Of a stretch of 64,000 nucleotides of DNA, positions 62,301 through 63,720 are shown in pieces. The notes under the pieces were generated by a model that made no database searches, was not told the origin of the DNA, and saw only the letters and a list, made by a program, of their open reading frames with translations. Origin of the DNA: Anisus vortex (lineage: Eukaryota; Mollusca; Gastropoda; Planorbidae); the NCBI GenBank assembly GCA_949126835.1, contig OX421500.1:16436181-16500180 (forward strand), read 5' to 3'. Each line of letters begins with the position of its first letter. Within the stretch, counting starts at the first letter, position 1. The translations under genes were made by a program, and so were the position numbers.

Positions 62301-63720
62301 TTTAACATGCTTTAGAGCCCCACTGTCTTACTTATATGTTAGGTCGGTTATTTTGTTTTAGTTGTTTGATTTGTTCTATGTTTGTAATATTTTGAATCAT
62401 CAATTATTTTTTTTTTATCTCTTGGCATATAGATTGTATCTGTGTTCTTTAATTGTTATGTTAAATGCGCTCTGAGCTTACAGTATGTTTGTTGGCAGCG
62501 CTATACAAATGTCATTATTATTATTATTATTATTATTATGTCTGTTAAAAGAAGGGAAAATCAATGAATACAATCATAGTCTCCTTTTCTTTCTCAGTCA
62601 ACAGAGTTGCTTCAATTACATTGGAAAACAAACTTTAAAACATGATCATATTCAGAGATGTGATAAAAAATAGCTTAACCTATATGTTTAACTGTTTAAC
62701 AAAACTTGTGTTCCCTATATCTTCAATCAAATTGCAGTCATAGTTGCATCTTGCATCTATTTTAAAATACGCAGCAGATTGGGTTTCCACAATACTTTTC
62801 ATTTAAATTTAATCATATAATTTTTTTAGTTGCTCTGTAATGCTCTTTATAAAAAATATTATTTGTGTTTCCCGTTGGTGCCAAAAAAAATAATAAAATT
62901 GAATCGGAAAGCTAACACTTGAACAGGCTATATTTACTATCCATGAATTCTCTATCGCCTTTCTTGTCCTGATCTTTTCCCTTTCTTCTTCACACCTACT
63001 ATCCCTCTGTTCAAAATTTCTTCTAATCTCACAAATTACCCATAATTAGAGTAATTAGAGTCATTTTTGCAATATCAAAGTTCATACTACAGTTTGTTGA
63101 TACTAATTGTAGACCTTCTATAATCTACTTTCAAAGAGTCACTACTCCTTATCTATATCTAATACTAAGTAATGTGTACTAAGTGACCAAGTCCTATGCC
63201 AATTGACCACTATGGTCCTATTTTACTATTTGTTTAATAATAATATCTAAATCTACAGTAAATACAAGCATTTTTATTTAAAATCCAAACGGATATGATT
63301 AATTTGGAAAAAAATAATAATTTATAAAATGTCTGAGAGTTTGAAACAATATCTTAGAAAATTTATTGAACAGCTGAAAACACCTTTAATTTAAAATTAG
63401 AAATTATTATTGTTTTACAAGTTTTGCATTTAGTATTATAAATATTCAAGGGAACGTTTTTTTATTTATTCCAGGGGAAGTCACTACAACCACTAGTATA
63501 TTCACATACCCACCTGGTGAAACAGCTCTCAACTATCAGCATCCAGAGTTTAGGCCCCTGTTCAAAAAAGACATTGATCCTGACCTACTGGCAAAAGCAA
63601 AGTTAAAATGTGGAGACAATGATGCTTGCATCTTTGACCTGGTTCTGACTGGCAATGAAGAATTTGCTACAAACACCAAGAATGGCATGATGCAGGCGTC
63701 AATAGTCCAGGCTGCCCAGA
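12548..63720 (+). CDS. MUC4/SUSD2/Mesh-like NIDO-AMOP-VWD extracellular protein gene, 25 exons, 3' partial
   Basis: Twenty-five GT-AG exons join without breaking phase to give 3,868 coding bases. Order by residue: signal peptide 1-22; unrecognised beta-rich module 25-141; four-Cys module about 142-169; two GCC2/GCC3-like Cys repeats about 170-253; linker and second beta-rich group 254-480; small Cys module 481-518; Ser/Thr-rich mucin-like stretch 519-575; basic microexon 576-582; NIDO about 583-833; AMOP about 834-1015; VWD about 1016-1207; post-VWD segment 1208-1289. NIDO-AMOP-VWD is the conserved core of mucin-4, SUSD2 and arthropod Mesh, which are adhesive or epithelial-surface proteins. 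The gene continues past the window. Cell adhesion or mucosal barrier function is inferred from the family. Frame agreement at 24 consecutive junctions makes chance assembly unlikely. Confidence 0.88.
12621..13599. other. Intron 1, 5' part, with degenerate (CTAT)n tracts
   Basis: CTAT/CTGT-rich imperfect microsatellites run over about 12636-12775. The rest is AT-rich and holds no recognisable element. A motif near 13238 (gggtggccagagtcact) loosely resembles sequences at 16022-16047 and 16384-16418, so the flanks may belong to one old repeat. Confidence 0.55.
13998..15488 (+). CDS. LINE reverse transcriptase (RT core and C-terminus), intact frame
   Basis: A 496-codon frame whose first codons fall in the target duplication, so the ATG is host-derived and fortuitous. 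The RT core shows RAPGPDNIP, CIIDYSKAFDKV (D140 region), a GVRQGYVLSP block and the YVDD active site (D239, D240), where most LINEs have FADD. The C-terminus has LLYGCECCTI, RRMMRISW and FLGHIYRK motifs followed by a GKRDRGRQR basic stretch, ending RPGT. Endonuclease is absent. Clade assignment beyond non-LTR RT is not certain. Confidence 0.9.
   Translation: MLIIKKMKHGRAPGPDNIPVEIYDALGEKGINEITQLVNKIYDTGKIPSSLSRSIFITIPKKPGATECESHRKISLMNHVTKILLRIIMERIRSKIRPEISETQFGFVADKSTRNAIFTLSMLIERCIQMQKDLYLCIIDYSKAFDKVKHQDLFNILQDLDIDGKDLRIIRNLYWEQEAAIRYEGELSAFKPIKRGVRQGYVLSPDLFNIYSEIILRNIEHLDGIKVGGKNINNLRYVDDTVLIAESESALQTILNKMVEESQLKGLTLNPSKTEVMVFSKKRQPPRCSLSSEGENIKEISSFQYLGYTITQKGKCNKEIKRRIAIAKNSFMSLSCIMKNRNIRICTKMRILKGYVWSVLLYGCECCTIDNETRKRLEAVEMWFLRRMMRISWTEKKSFAEVLKTACTSRELINTIRNRQMKFLGHIYRKTGIERLALCGKISGKRDRGRQRLTYVESLNEWATNNNISNNNFLQKANNRKEWRVMTADVCSRPGT
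14007..15501 (+). mobile_element. 5'-truncated non-LTR retrotransposon with 11-bp target duplication
   Basis: The insertion is bounded by identical GAATGTTAATT copies at 13996-14006 and 15502-15512. It ends in a short (AAG)n tail just after the stop codon, a pattern like RTE-type elements with minimal 3' UTR. Only the RT domain and C-terminal region remain. Their intact frame and perfect target duplication suggest a recent insertion. Confidence 0.85.
15674..16817. other. Intron 1, 3' part
   Basis: AT-rich. It contains ggggtgactatggccaccca (16028-16047) and a related reversed motif near 16384-16418, plus a G9 run near 16517. No coding exon is supported; a 66-codon frame at 16196-16396 has no domain. 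Confidence 0.5.
16818..16974 (+). CDS. Host gene exon 2: first beta-rich module, N-terminal half
   Basis: Acceptor ttttccatag, donor gtaagc. Phase 1 in, phase 2 out. Encodes about residues 25-77, with FRLSLTD then ADAVMLTMSSALN and one NDT glycosylation sequon. No family recognised; the alternating hydrophobic pattern resembles a SEA-like fold but that is a guess. Confidence 0.8.
16975..17579. other. Intron 2
   Basis: A less AT-rich patch at about 17110-17345 looks like a repeat fragment but I cannot name it. The remainder is AT-rich and empty. Confidence 0.45.
17580..17773 (+). CDS. Host gene exon 3: first beta-rich module, C-terminal half
   Basis: Acceptor tatcctcag, donor gtaagt. Encodes about residues 77-141, including ISVSLSEDYRIDLVGKLVY and a GGSNVTIVYLKVY strand with an N-glycosylation sequon. 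Phase 2 in, phase 1 out. Confidence 0.85.
17774..18600. other. Intron 3, 5' part, with repeat Z copy
   Basis: Bases 17843-17975 match dispersed repeat Z (see 10473). A short palindrome at about 18428-18465 (gataatc...gattatc) could form a hairpin. A G10 run lies near 18090. Confidence 0.55.
18610..18691 (+). repeat. Dispersed repeat X, copy 2
   Basis: Matches copies at 5478-5555 (inverted) and 26812-26895. Here the core reads ccgatcggtcaaaccctggg followed by agcctatag. AT-rich microsatellite-like sequence flanks both sides. Confidence 0.65.
18811..19005 (-). pseudogene. L2/CR1-type RT fragment
   Basis: A 64-residue minus-strand piece contains GVPQGTFLGTLLFLIYINNL, the characteristic RT block of jockey/CR1/L2 elements. 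It stops just before the catalytic FADD motif, where the sequence reads RFFAW. No other part of the element is adjacent. Confidence 0.8.
19008..19260. repeat. Degenerate ~24-bp minisatellite
   Basis: About eight imperfect units resemble caggtgatagaaccttatta. They are highly diverged, so the array is old or was built from a short ancestral repeat. Confidence 0.6.
19404..19487 (+). CDS. Host gene exon 4: four-cysteine module
   Basis: Acceptor atctatcag, donor gtgagt, symmetric phase 1-1, 84 nt. Encodes about residues 142-169 with four Cys spaced C-x6-C-x5-C-x8-C, the size of a minimal EGF-like or knottin-like unit. Family not certain. Confidence 0.82.
19843..19996 (+). pseudogene. L2/CR1-type RT fragment, N-terminal part
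   Basis: Reads RASLNQGKVPKDWKLTNAT then, after a frameshift in an A-run near 19925, DPGNYRPVSLKSITCKIL. These are the RT motifs that precede QHGFRK. The continuation is found at 22470, in the same orientation. Confidence 0.82.
20021..20130 (+). repeat. Helentron-like left-end sequence (candidate)
   Basis: CTATACTATAATACGAG followed by TATG-rich DNA and tctggaaattt resembles the 5' ends of widespread non-autonomous Helentron-type repeats. This is recognition from memory of the pattern; no matching 3' end was located. Confidence 0.35.
20169..20235 (+). repeat. hAT-type terminal sequence without partner
   Basis: CAGGGGTGTGCAAACTACAG followed by gcggccctcgagg has the look of a Charlie/GTF2IRD2-type hAT end, similar in style to the ends at 43097 and 52063. 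No inverted partner was found in the intron. Confidence 0.45.
20388..20590 (+). repeat. Dispersed repeat Y, solitary arm
   Basis: Matches the two arms of the foldback element at 36971-37130 (same strand) and 38765-38980 (inverted): atagactataatata, ggaccgcttgcttta, and aattcccgattctaaat, then atacaagttcc. It appears here as a single arm. Confidence 0.75.
20620..22050 (+). repeat. Three degenerate tandem units of ~460-510 bp
   Basis: Units centred on 20755, 21209 and 21722 share atgatttgcttatataggcc, cccaagtaag, aactagaaaagatgtat, the G-rich stretch before aattaaac, and cttttcatttgcagtct. A second shared block, caccaaactata-attttact, recurs at about 20630 and 21603. Divergence is greatest in the third unit. 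Confidence 0.7.
22150..22207. repeat. Poly-T/poly-G tract
   Basis: About 40 T (one C interruption) run directly into about 15 G. This could be assembly-sensitive homopolymer DNA. Confidence 0.95.
22470..22645 (+). pseudogene. L2/CR1-type RT fragment, central part
   Basis: QHCFRKNRSRETQLKGLIDD followed by a degraded DFSKAFDKVPH block (stop codons present). It continues the RT begun at 19843-19996, so about 2.4 kb of other repeats separates two parts of what was one element. Confidence 0.78.
22673..23500 (+). pseudogene. I/Ingi-like LINE RT remnant cut by a SINE
   Basis: Fragments read VVPILKKGKDLGQADSYRLI and KVAECMINRR, then a broken DFKQAYDKVW-like block. After the SINE at 23013-23150, the FADD active site appears: LNVLFADDLVLSKTGRDA. 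Stops and frameshifts are frequent. The element is related to the copy at 44170-46424, which has the same motifs (GREAPALQRTLKQDL there, GRDATALVRSLQQDL here). Confidence 0.8.
23013..23150 (+). repeat. tRNA-derived SINE A, copy 1
   Basis: A GCCGGCTGGTCCAGCGGTTA start gives an A-box-like TGGTCCAGCGG, and ggttctagccct gives a B-box-like motif about 50 bp later. It ends ttttgggcc-agtggac-taataatcttctat. Two further copies lie at 51109-51180 and 57955-58087. Confidence 0.72.
23501..24948. other. Intron 4, 3' part, with two inverted repeat Z copies
   Basis: Copies of repeat Z on the minus strand occupy about 23885-24030 and 24421-24577. The remainder is AT-rich with no coding exon recognised. Confidence 0.6.
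24949..25053 (+). CDS. Host gene exon 5: GCC2/GCC3-like Cys repeat 1
   Basis: Symmetric phase 1-1 exon, donor gtaagt. Encodes about residues 170-204 with CDYGQYLN, CVNCPPNKTT and a final DKC, the C-x-GxY...CxxCPPxxTT...C layout of ephrin-receptor-like GCC2/GCC3 repeats. Such repeats are extracellular. The acceptor, ttataaag, has a weak pyrimidine tract. Confidence 0.85.
25054..25509. other. Intron 5
   Basis: Two near-identical segments, gtcaatg-aagttgagggtgg and gtcaatgtaagttaagggtgg, at about 25181 and 25233 form a ~52-bp direct repeat. Nothing else is recognised. Confidence 0.6.
25510..25656 (+). CDS. Host gene exon 6: GCC2/GCC3-like Cys repeat 2
   Basis: Acceptor cattcacag, donor gtatgc, phase 1-1. 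Encodes about residues 204-253: CPRGSYFSLVNSACIACAKD then CHVCPFENFNSTTC. CPxGxY and CxxC motifs match the preceding repeat. Two N-glycosylation sequons (NST, NGT) are present. Confidence 0.87.
25657..26329. other. Intron 6, 5' part
   Basis: Low-complexity AT-rich DNA with short open frames (26091-26388) that show no domain. Confidence 0.45.
26330..26480 (-). repeat. Inverted copy of the 8.6-8.86 kb dispersed repeat
   Basis: The reverse complement shows actaaataccgaaag, a T/C-rich middle and ttctccgtcattttgacggg followed by cataaccact, the same order as 8696-8835. About 18 kb separates the copies. Confidence 0.8.
26740..26895 (+). repeat. CCCGGGCAACGCCGGG motif plus dispersed repeat X, copy 3
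   Basis: The GC-rich palindrome at 26753-26768 sits about 45 bp before repeat X (26812-26895). Such a palindrome near the end is typical of Helitron/Helentron-type non-autonomous repeats, which supports that class for family X. Confidence 0.5.
27043..28390 (+). pseudogene. Non-LTR retrotransposon RT and C-terminal region, truncated at both ends
   Basis: ESQCGFRAGRSTMDMIFSL and YIDLTKAFDLVSR, then GIKQGCVLAP and the LLFADDAALA active site, are in one frame to a TAA at about 27731. A frameshift near 27720 passes to a second frame (to 28269) with CVLSTLHYGSETWATY, RCLRRILHIKWQERVTN, RRLRWIGHVHRMG and a GKRGRPCLRFKD basic motif. The usual C-terminal zinc motif is not seen. Clade not assigned. 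Confidence 0.87.
28391..29868. other. Intron 6, 3' part
   Basis: AT-rich. A patch near 29084-29165 (gatcacttcccgtcgtccaa then tcgagctgaaacttggg) looks like part of a common interspersed repeat. No exon is supported. Confidence 0.45.
29869..30016 (+). CDS. Host gene exon 7: Cys linker leading into second beta-rich region
   Basis: Acceptor uses the second AG of cagag; the first AG would hit a stop. Donor gtaaat. Encodes about residues 254-303: MCLPAFVPC, EVCVPDPAYCSNQIC, then KTKMHITVFYTW beginning a beta strand. Phase 1 in, phase 2 out. The start is the least certain of the internal exons. Confidence 0.7.
30017..31033. other. Intron 7
   Basis: AT-rich, with a short TA tract near 30643. The frames at 30452-30719 overlap low-complexity DNA and are not credible genes. 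Confidence 0.5.
31034..31151 (+). CDS. Host gene exon 8: helical segment of the second beta-rich region
   Basis: Acceptor tttatttacaag, donor gtaacg, phase 2 in and 0 out. Encodes about residues 303-342, DYLEPVIDMYMSQFNRSS then ALLELLFDVPDQMRSALNV, probably amphipathic helices. Confidence 0.78.
31304..31358 (+). CDS. Host gene exon 9
   Basis: A 55-nt exon, acceptor gtattatccag, donor gtaagt. Encodes LKFNLRFEMPFNPKITVV, two probable beta strands. Phase 0 in, 1 out. Confidence 0.78.
31462..31553 (+). CDS. Host gene exon 10
   Basis: Acceptor gaatttgacag, donor gtaagt. Encodes about residues 361-391, with LFGRLMIKT and TPIEITLRQT strands. Phase 1 in, 0 out. Confidence 0.8.
31788..31849 (+). CDS. 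Host gene exon 11
   Basis: Acceptor catgttttag (the later atttcag would give a stop), donor gtaata. Encodes ISDKLRSTVPEFLMLEIKSY. Phase 0 in, 2 out. Confidence 0.78.
32895..36037 (-). mobile_element. hAT transposon, decayed, with perfect 8-bp target duplication
   Basis: Ends are CAAGGGCGAAGCCA on the left and, inverted, CAGGGGCGAAGCCA on the right. GGTACAAC flanks both sides (32887-32894, 36038-36045). On the minus strand at about 35270-35620, fragments read IRGQSFD, VGHFKGLQTLVKEKNPFVH, HKLSLVV and NIYNFAIASSKRRNML, matching the central part of ZMYM6-like hAT transposases. The rest of the transposase is lost or replaced. Confidence 0.8.
33700..34790. other. Less AT-rich filler inside the hAT, unidentified
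   Basis: Several short frames on both strands (33708-33911, 34291-34515, 34461-34700) show no domain. The stretch may be another repeat that inserted into the hAT, but no terminal repeats or RT motifs are visible. Confidence 0.4.
37194..38718 (+). mobile_element. hAT transposon deletion derivative with perfect 8-bp target duplication
   Basis: The 15-bp inverted ends are identical (CAGTGGTTCTTAACC). TTCTAGAG occurs at both sides (37186-37193, 38719-38726). At 1,525 bp it carries only the C-terminal half of a transposase. Intact ends without a complete gene suggest it was moved by enzyme supplied in trans. Confidence 0.92.
37495..38472 (+). pseudogene. hAT transposase C-terminal half (SCAND3/ZBED-like)
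   Basis: A 325-codon open stretch. Recognisable transposase begins at about residue 60, with EVRWLSRGKVLRRFLELKDE and then LAYLADIFDYLNCVNTSLQG. The C-terminal dimerisation region follows: LCELGFSIVTNIKTKKRATL, DEELRVAISKIRPNI. BED zinc finger and most DDE residues are missing, and the first 50 residues look non-homologous. No ATG at the frame start, so it is not a functional gene. Confidence 0.88.
39093..39298 (+). CDS. Host gene exon 12
   Basis: Acceptor cctattctag, donor gtatgt, phase 2 in and 1 out. Encodes about residues 412-480: NCSVPNIPAFCVNVTLWLKQ, LADILIQS, then GKTGNFTLLGSISLYRSQQD. The last stretch parallels exon 3 (GGSNVTIVYLKVYSNLQD), which suggests a duplicated module. Confidence 0.85.
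39299..39808. other. Intron 12
   Basis: AT-rich with no recognised element. Confidence 0.5.
39809..39922 (+). CDS. Host gene exon 13: small Cys module
   Basis: Acceptor taaattag, donor gtaagt, phase 1-1, 114 nt. Encodes about residues 481-518 with four Cys: NFCERL, SFCVSGNTCVG, FICQN. The short symmetric exon and Cys pattern suggest an EGF-like fragment. Confidence 0.82.
40094..40264 (+). CDS. Host gene exon 14: Ser/Thr-rich mucin-like linker
   Basis: Acceptor ttgttttcag, donor gtaagc, phase 1-1. Encodes about residues 519-575, roughly two thirds Ser or Thr, ending with KPTTTRKTTTSGST. Such a segment is expected to be heavily O-glycosylated and extended. Its position before NIDO mirrors the mucin tract of MUC4, though far shorter. 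Confidence 0.87.
40265..41400. other. Intron 14, 5' part
   Basis: AT-rich, with G+C-richer patches near 40365-40485 (ccgggcgcatctatagtcat) that look like repeat pieces I cannot name. Confidence 0.4.
41402..42020. repeat. GC-rich interspersed repeat, possible retroelement 5' region
   Basis: About 600 bases of much higher G+C than the intron. It includes catgtcgtaaaaggcgatta, a motif common in invertebrate repeats. Open frames on both strands (41409-41981 minus, 41773-42024 plus) overlap each other and show no domain. It is followed by an ATA-rich tail. Confidence 0.5.
42021..42538. other. Intron 14, 3' part
   Basis: A 26-bp direct repeat (atgatagcataactgcctgc) occurs at 42234-42255 and 42268-42288. 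The rest is AT-rich and empty. Confidence 0.6.
42539..42559 (+). CDS. Host gene exon 15: 21-nt microexon (VSSKKQR)
   Basis: Acceptor ctattttag, donor gtaagt, phase 1-1. Encodes seven residues ending in a basic cluster immediately before the NIDO domain. Skipping it keeps the frame, so it could be alternatively spliced. Support is splice sites and phase only. Confidence 0.5.
42794..42942 (+). CDS. Host gene exon 16: NIDO domain, start
   Basis: Acceptor ccaacatcag, donor gtaagt, phase 1 in and 0 out. Encodes about residues 583-632 starting ALYPYGISANDTQVP, the LxPYG opening typical of NIDO domains (nidogen, MUC4, Mesh, SUSD2). Confidence 0.9.
43322..44165 (-). pseudogene. hAT transposase, C-terminal part
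   Basis: From about 44165 leftward: VRWLSCHKVLTRFYLLRPEI, DESWIQDLAFTVDITGHLSD, LNLKLQGKNKLITQLYDDIK, then after breaks YVSEQLFSFMKLTKTSQRSR and a final PDIRKVVMKRRHQIS. These are the RW motif, central helices and C-terminal dimerisation region of GTF2IRD2-type transposases. Frameshifts near 43640-43830 disable it. Confidence 0.88.
44170..46424 (+). pseudogene. I/Ingi-like LINE with RT and RNase H, 5'-truncated
   Basis: RT motifs in order: ESYRPINIV, QAGFRSGRSSMDQVTLLAQK, AAFLDFKQAYDKVWRP, RKRGLP-GSALSCTLFLAF and a mutated active site reading LLFAVDFVVWS, where FADD is expected. The thumb region (VQNQALRLICGTFRTAPTS) is followed by RNase H: VEAYIDGSAISG, EMEAIRIAVG, VIFSDALSVLQAI, PDHAGVPGNEIVDALAKK. 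A CxxC...HxxxxxC zinc motif (46210-46265) precedes the end. Several stops and frameshifts. It interrupts the minus-strand hAT transposase. Confidence 0.88.
46425..47207. mobile_element. TTAA-flanked TIR element with duplicated left end
   Basis: TTAAGCATGTTCTTAATTGC at 46424 and again at about 46522 faces the inverted GCAATTAAGAACATGCTTAA at about 47183-47206. The left 93 bp is thus tandemly duplicated. At about 46828-46950 a plus-strand stretch reads NVPCLHRDYKNKFEKTKALN then NIAQNL, resembling a MADF/SANT-type DNA-binding domain as found with PIF/Harbinger elements. TTAA instead fits piggyBac, so class is undecided. Confidence 0.65.
47215..48000 (-). pseudogene. hAT transposase, N-terminal and catalytic part
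   Basis: Reading leftward from about 48000: a degraded BED-like finger (KEYNLKRHYEI), then the SYELSRMVAISGKSYSEGDF, VKHCLMKAADIVFPQKAQLF, KNISLTGNTVAGRIDEM run in one frame (47617-47916). After a shift come TVDITGIAQLAVFIRA and SGAANMVGRHNGVAAKLRRK. These match GTF2IRD2-type transposases. It continues at 44165 after the nested insertions. Confidence 0.88.
48126..48887. other. Intron 16, 3' end
   Basis: AT-rich. Imperfect ~60-bp units built on attgaaataggaaatacaat are visible at about 48490-48620. No exon is supported before 48888. Confidence 0.5.
48888..49100 (+). CDS. Host gene exon 17: NIDO domain, central
   Basis: Acceptor atattttttag, donor gttggt, phase 0-0. Encodes about residues 633-703 with LPNGLITFGKRN and VYVLAPFWSYTNPTFTGRVF, the NG...F and APFW signatures of NIDO. 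Confidence 0.92.
49101..49475. other. Intron 17
   Basis: 375 AT-rich bases with no recognised element. Confidence 0.5.
49476..49655 (+). CDS. Host gene exon 18: NIDO domain, continued
   Basis: Acceptor aatctccag, donor gtactg, phase 0-0. Encodes about residues 704-763: ISALVVTWKNVEPDSWYN, then an acidic and aromatic stretch with two Cys (KICDNYDDWKQYDWW, DQYCLNQ). The ALVVTW strand is a conserved NIDO element; the insert after it is unusually rich in Trp, Tyr and Asp. Confidence 0.9.
50205..50318. repeat. Compound microsatellite (CTAT)n-(TC)n-(TA)n
   Basis: About twelve CTAT-type units, then about eleven TC units, then about twenty TA units in direct succession. Confidence 0.95.
51109..51180 (+). 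repeat. tRNA-derived SINE A, copy 2 (internally deleted)
   Basis: GCCGGCTGGTCCTGTGGTTA gives the A-box end and is joined directly to gcagaagttttgggcc, omitting the B-box part seen in copies at 23013 and 57955. Confidence 0.65.
51342..51552 (+). CDS. Host gene exon 19: NIDO domain, end
   Basis: Acceptor atatcttttcag, donor gtactg, phase 0 in and 1 out. Encodes about residues 764-833: NTFQAVYVTDGLTGYAIVTY and later VGFAHPD. NTFQxVLxTDG followed by a Y-x-W pattern is the strongest NIDO signature. Confidence 0.94.
51553..52062. other. Intron 19, 5' part
   Basis: AT-rich spacer before a hAT insertion; nothing else is recognised. Confidence 0.5.
52063..53675 (+). mobile_element. hAT transposon (EPM2AIP1/GTF2IRD2-like), decayed
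   Basis: Ends CAGGGGGTCTCCAAACT and, inverted, CACGGGGTCTCCAAACT (one mismatch). Plus-strand fragments include SLTKASYKVA, KSGKPLTDGEVVKECLLEVP, LTHFQQCKVFMAQATAEFP and GFYTFLHKKDFPNVKTFASR with a CEQTF end, in several frames with stops. The flanks (catagtcc, actagtcc) agree at six of eight bases. The catalytic core is largely deleted. Confidence 0.85.
53676..54084. other. Intron 19, 3' part
   Basis: AT-rich with no recognised element. Confidence 0.5.
54085..54374 (+). CDS. Host gene exon 20: AMOP domain, first half
   Basis: Acceptor aatgaacag, donor gtaagt, phase 1 in and 0 out, 290 nt. Encodes about residues 834-930 with SECYDFYLRN, FDCPCTLGSRGAQWASY and a later IICYAISP. The CPCTL motif is diagnostic of AMOP domains. 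Confidence 0.92.
54501..54779 (+). repeat. tRNA-derived SINE B, copy 1
   Basis: Begins with GGCAAGTCGGCTGTGCGGCA and has a strong B-box (GGTTTGAATCC) near 54556. A body of about 200 bp follows, including ccacacaatcacctagtatg and an end reading cggtccaacgggtacttta. A partial inverted copy is at 57355-57485. Confidence 0.72.
54877..55390 (+). repeat. ~36-bp minisatellite with higher-order pattern
   Basis: About fourteen units of aggtcaagttaatttttaaa followed by tagtttacttatacat. Variants carrying tatacataaaa and aaacaa recur in the same order (units 1-4 and 5-8), which shows that a block of about four units was itself duplicated. One unit contains a gggcctact insertion. Confidence 0.95.
55391..57023. 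other. Intron 20, 3' part
   Basis: AT-rich with G-rich patches at 55983-56060 and 56715-56840. The latter resembles 21870-21985 (both contain aaagtttgacaattgtt-like and ggggaggag-like strings), marking another dispersed repeat. Confidence 0.5.
57024..57279 (+). CDS. Host gene exon 21: AMOP domain, second half
   Basis: Acceptor aaaatttcag, phase 0 in and 1 out. Encodes about residues 931-1015: LCCYKYVWYK, KWCCEDSSSPSYFCSLYNQV and RPDYGC. CCY...CC...C..Y...RP..C is the expected AMOP C-terminal pattern. The donor gttatt is weak but is the only phase-1 GT before the frame closes. Confidence 0.88.
57355..57485 (-). repeat. tRNA-derived SINE B, copy 2 (3' part)
   Basis: The reverse complement reads taaaggcggctgcgca-agtg, ccacacaatcacctagtatg and agaaactggtgaa-gctgctt, matching the 3' half of the copy at 54501-54779. 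The tRNA-like head is absent. Confidence 0.78.
57955..58087 (+). repeat. tRNA-derived SINE A, copy 3
   Basis: CCGGCTGCTCCTGCTGTTAG start, ggttctaaccctgccacc B-box region, and a gtcggagttttggga-tagtggacataataatctt-like 3' end. Full-length relative to copy 1. Confidence 0.75.
58147..58377 (+). CDS. Host gene exon 22: VWD domain, start
   Basis: Acceptor ttgtacag, donor gtatac, phase 1-1. Encodes about residues 1016-1092 starting GRALGDPHIKTLDGFEYAFN and then GEYCMI. GDPHxxTxDGxxYxFNGxGEY is the canonical opening of a von Willebrand factor D domain in the MUC4 style. Confidence 0.95.
58378..58848. other. Intron 22
   Basis: AT-rich with no recognised element. Confidence 0.5.
58849..58995 (+). 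CDS. Host gene exon 23: VWD domain, central
   Basis: Acceptor tattttag, donor gtttgt, phase 1-1. Encodes about residues 1093-1141: MIITANNHDCTTAFYDLKNY, ISVKRM and KTVLVVSFPS. Two NET/NNS-type glycosylation sequons are present. Confidence 0.88.
58996..60059. other. Intron 23
   Basis: About 1 kb, AT-rich, with no recognised element or exon. Confidence 0.5.
60060..60257 (+). CDS. Host gene exon 24: VWD domain, end
   Basis: Acceptor ctccaacag, donor gtaagt, phase 1-1. Encodes about residues 1142-1207: VEVYVGVNNLEFSVNMP, GKLKGLMGNFNDNPEDDFEL and NGT. GLxGNFNxxPxDDF is a hallmark VWD motif. Confidence 0.95.
60258..60938. other. Intron 24, 5' part
   Basis: AT-rich with no recognised element; it ends at the L2 LINE. 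Confidence 0.5.
60939..62545 (+). pseudogene. L2-type LINE, 5'-truncated, with (ATT)n tail
   Basis: RT frame 60938-61633: NYRPVSNLPFLSKILERIV, TETALVRVINDLL, MLDLSAAFDT, GVPQGSVLGPVLFLLYTYPL and a changed active site (FYADES where FADD is usual). A frameshift near 61630 leads to the C-terminal region (61796-62305) with RLDYCNALLIGIPD and a terminal TFKKNLKTHYFNIYLML. The 3' UTR ends gcgctatacaaatgtcatta and an ATT microsatellite, typical of L2. TGTTAAAA at 60939 and 62543 may be the target duplication. Confidence 0.88.
62546..63474. other. Intron 24, 3' part
   Basis: AT-rich DNA with no recognised element. Confidence 0.5.
63475..63720 (+). CDS. Host gene exon 25: post-VWD segment
   Basis: Acceptor tttattccag, donor gtgagt, phase 1-1. 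Encodes about residues 1208-1289: SIFTYPPGE, FRPLF and KCGDNDACIFDLVLTGNEEF. C-x-x-N-x-x-CxFDxxxTGN follows VWD in MUC4, SUSD2 and Mesh. The gene goes on beyond this exon. Confidence 0.93.
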
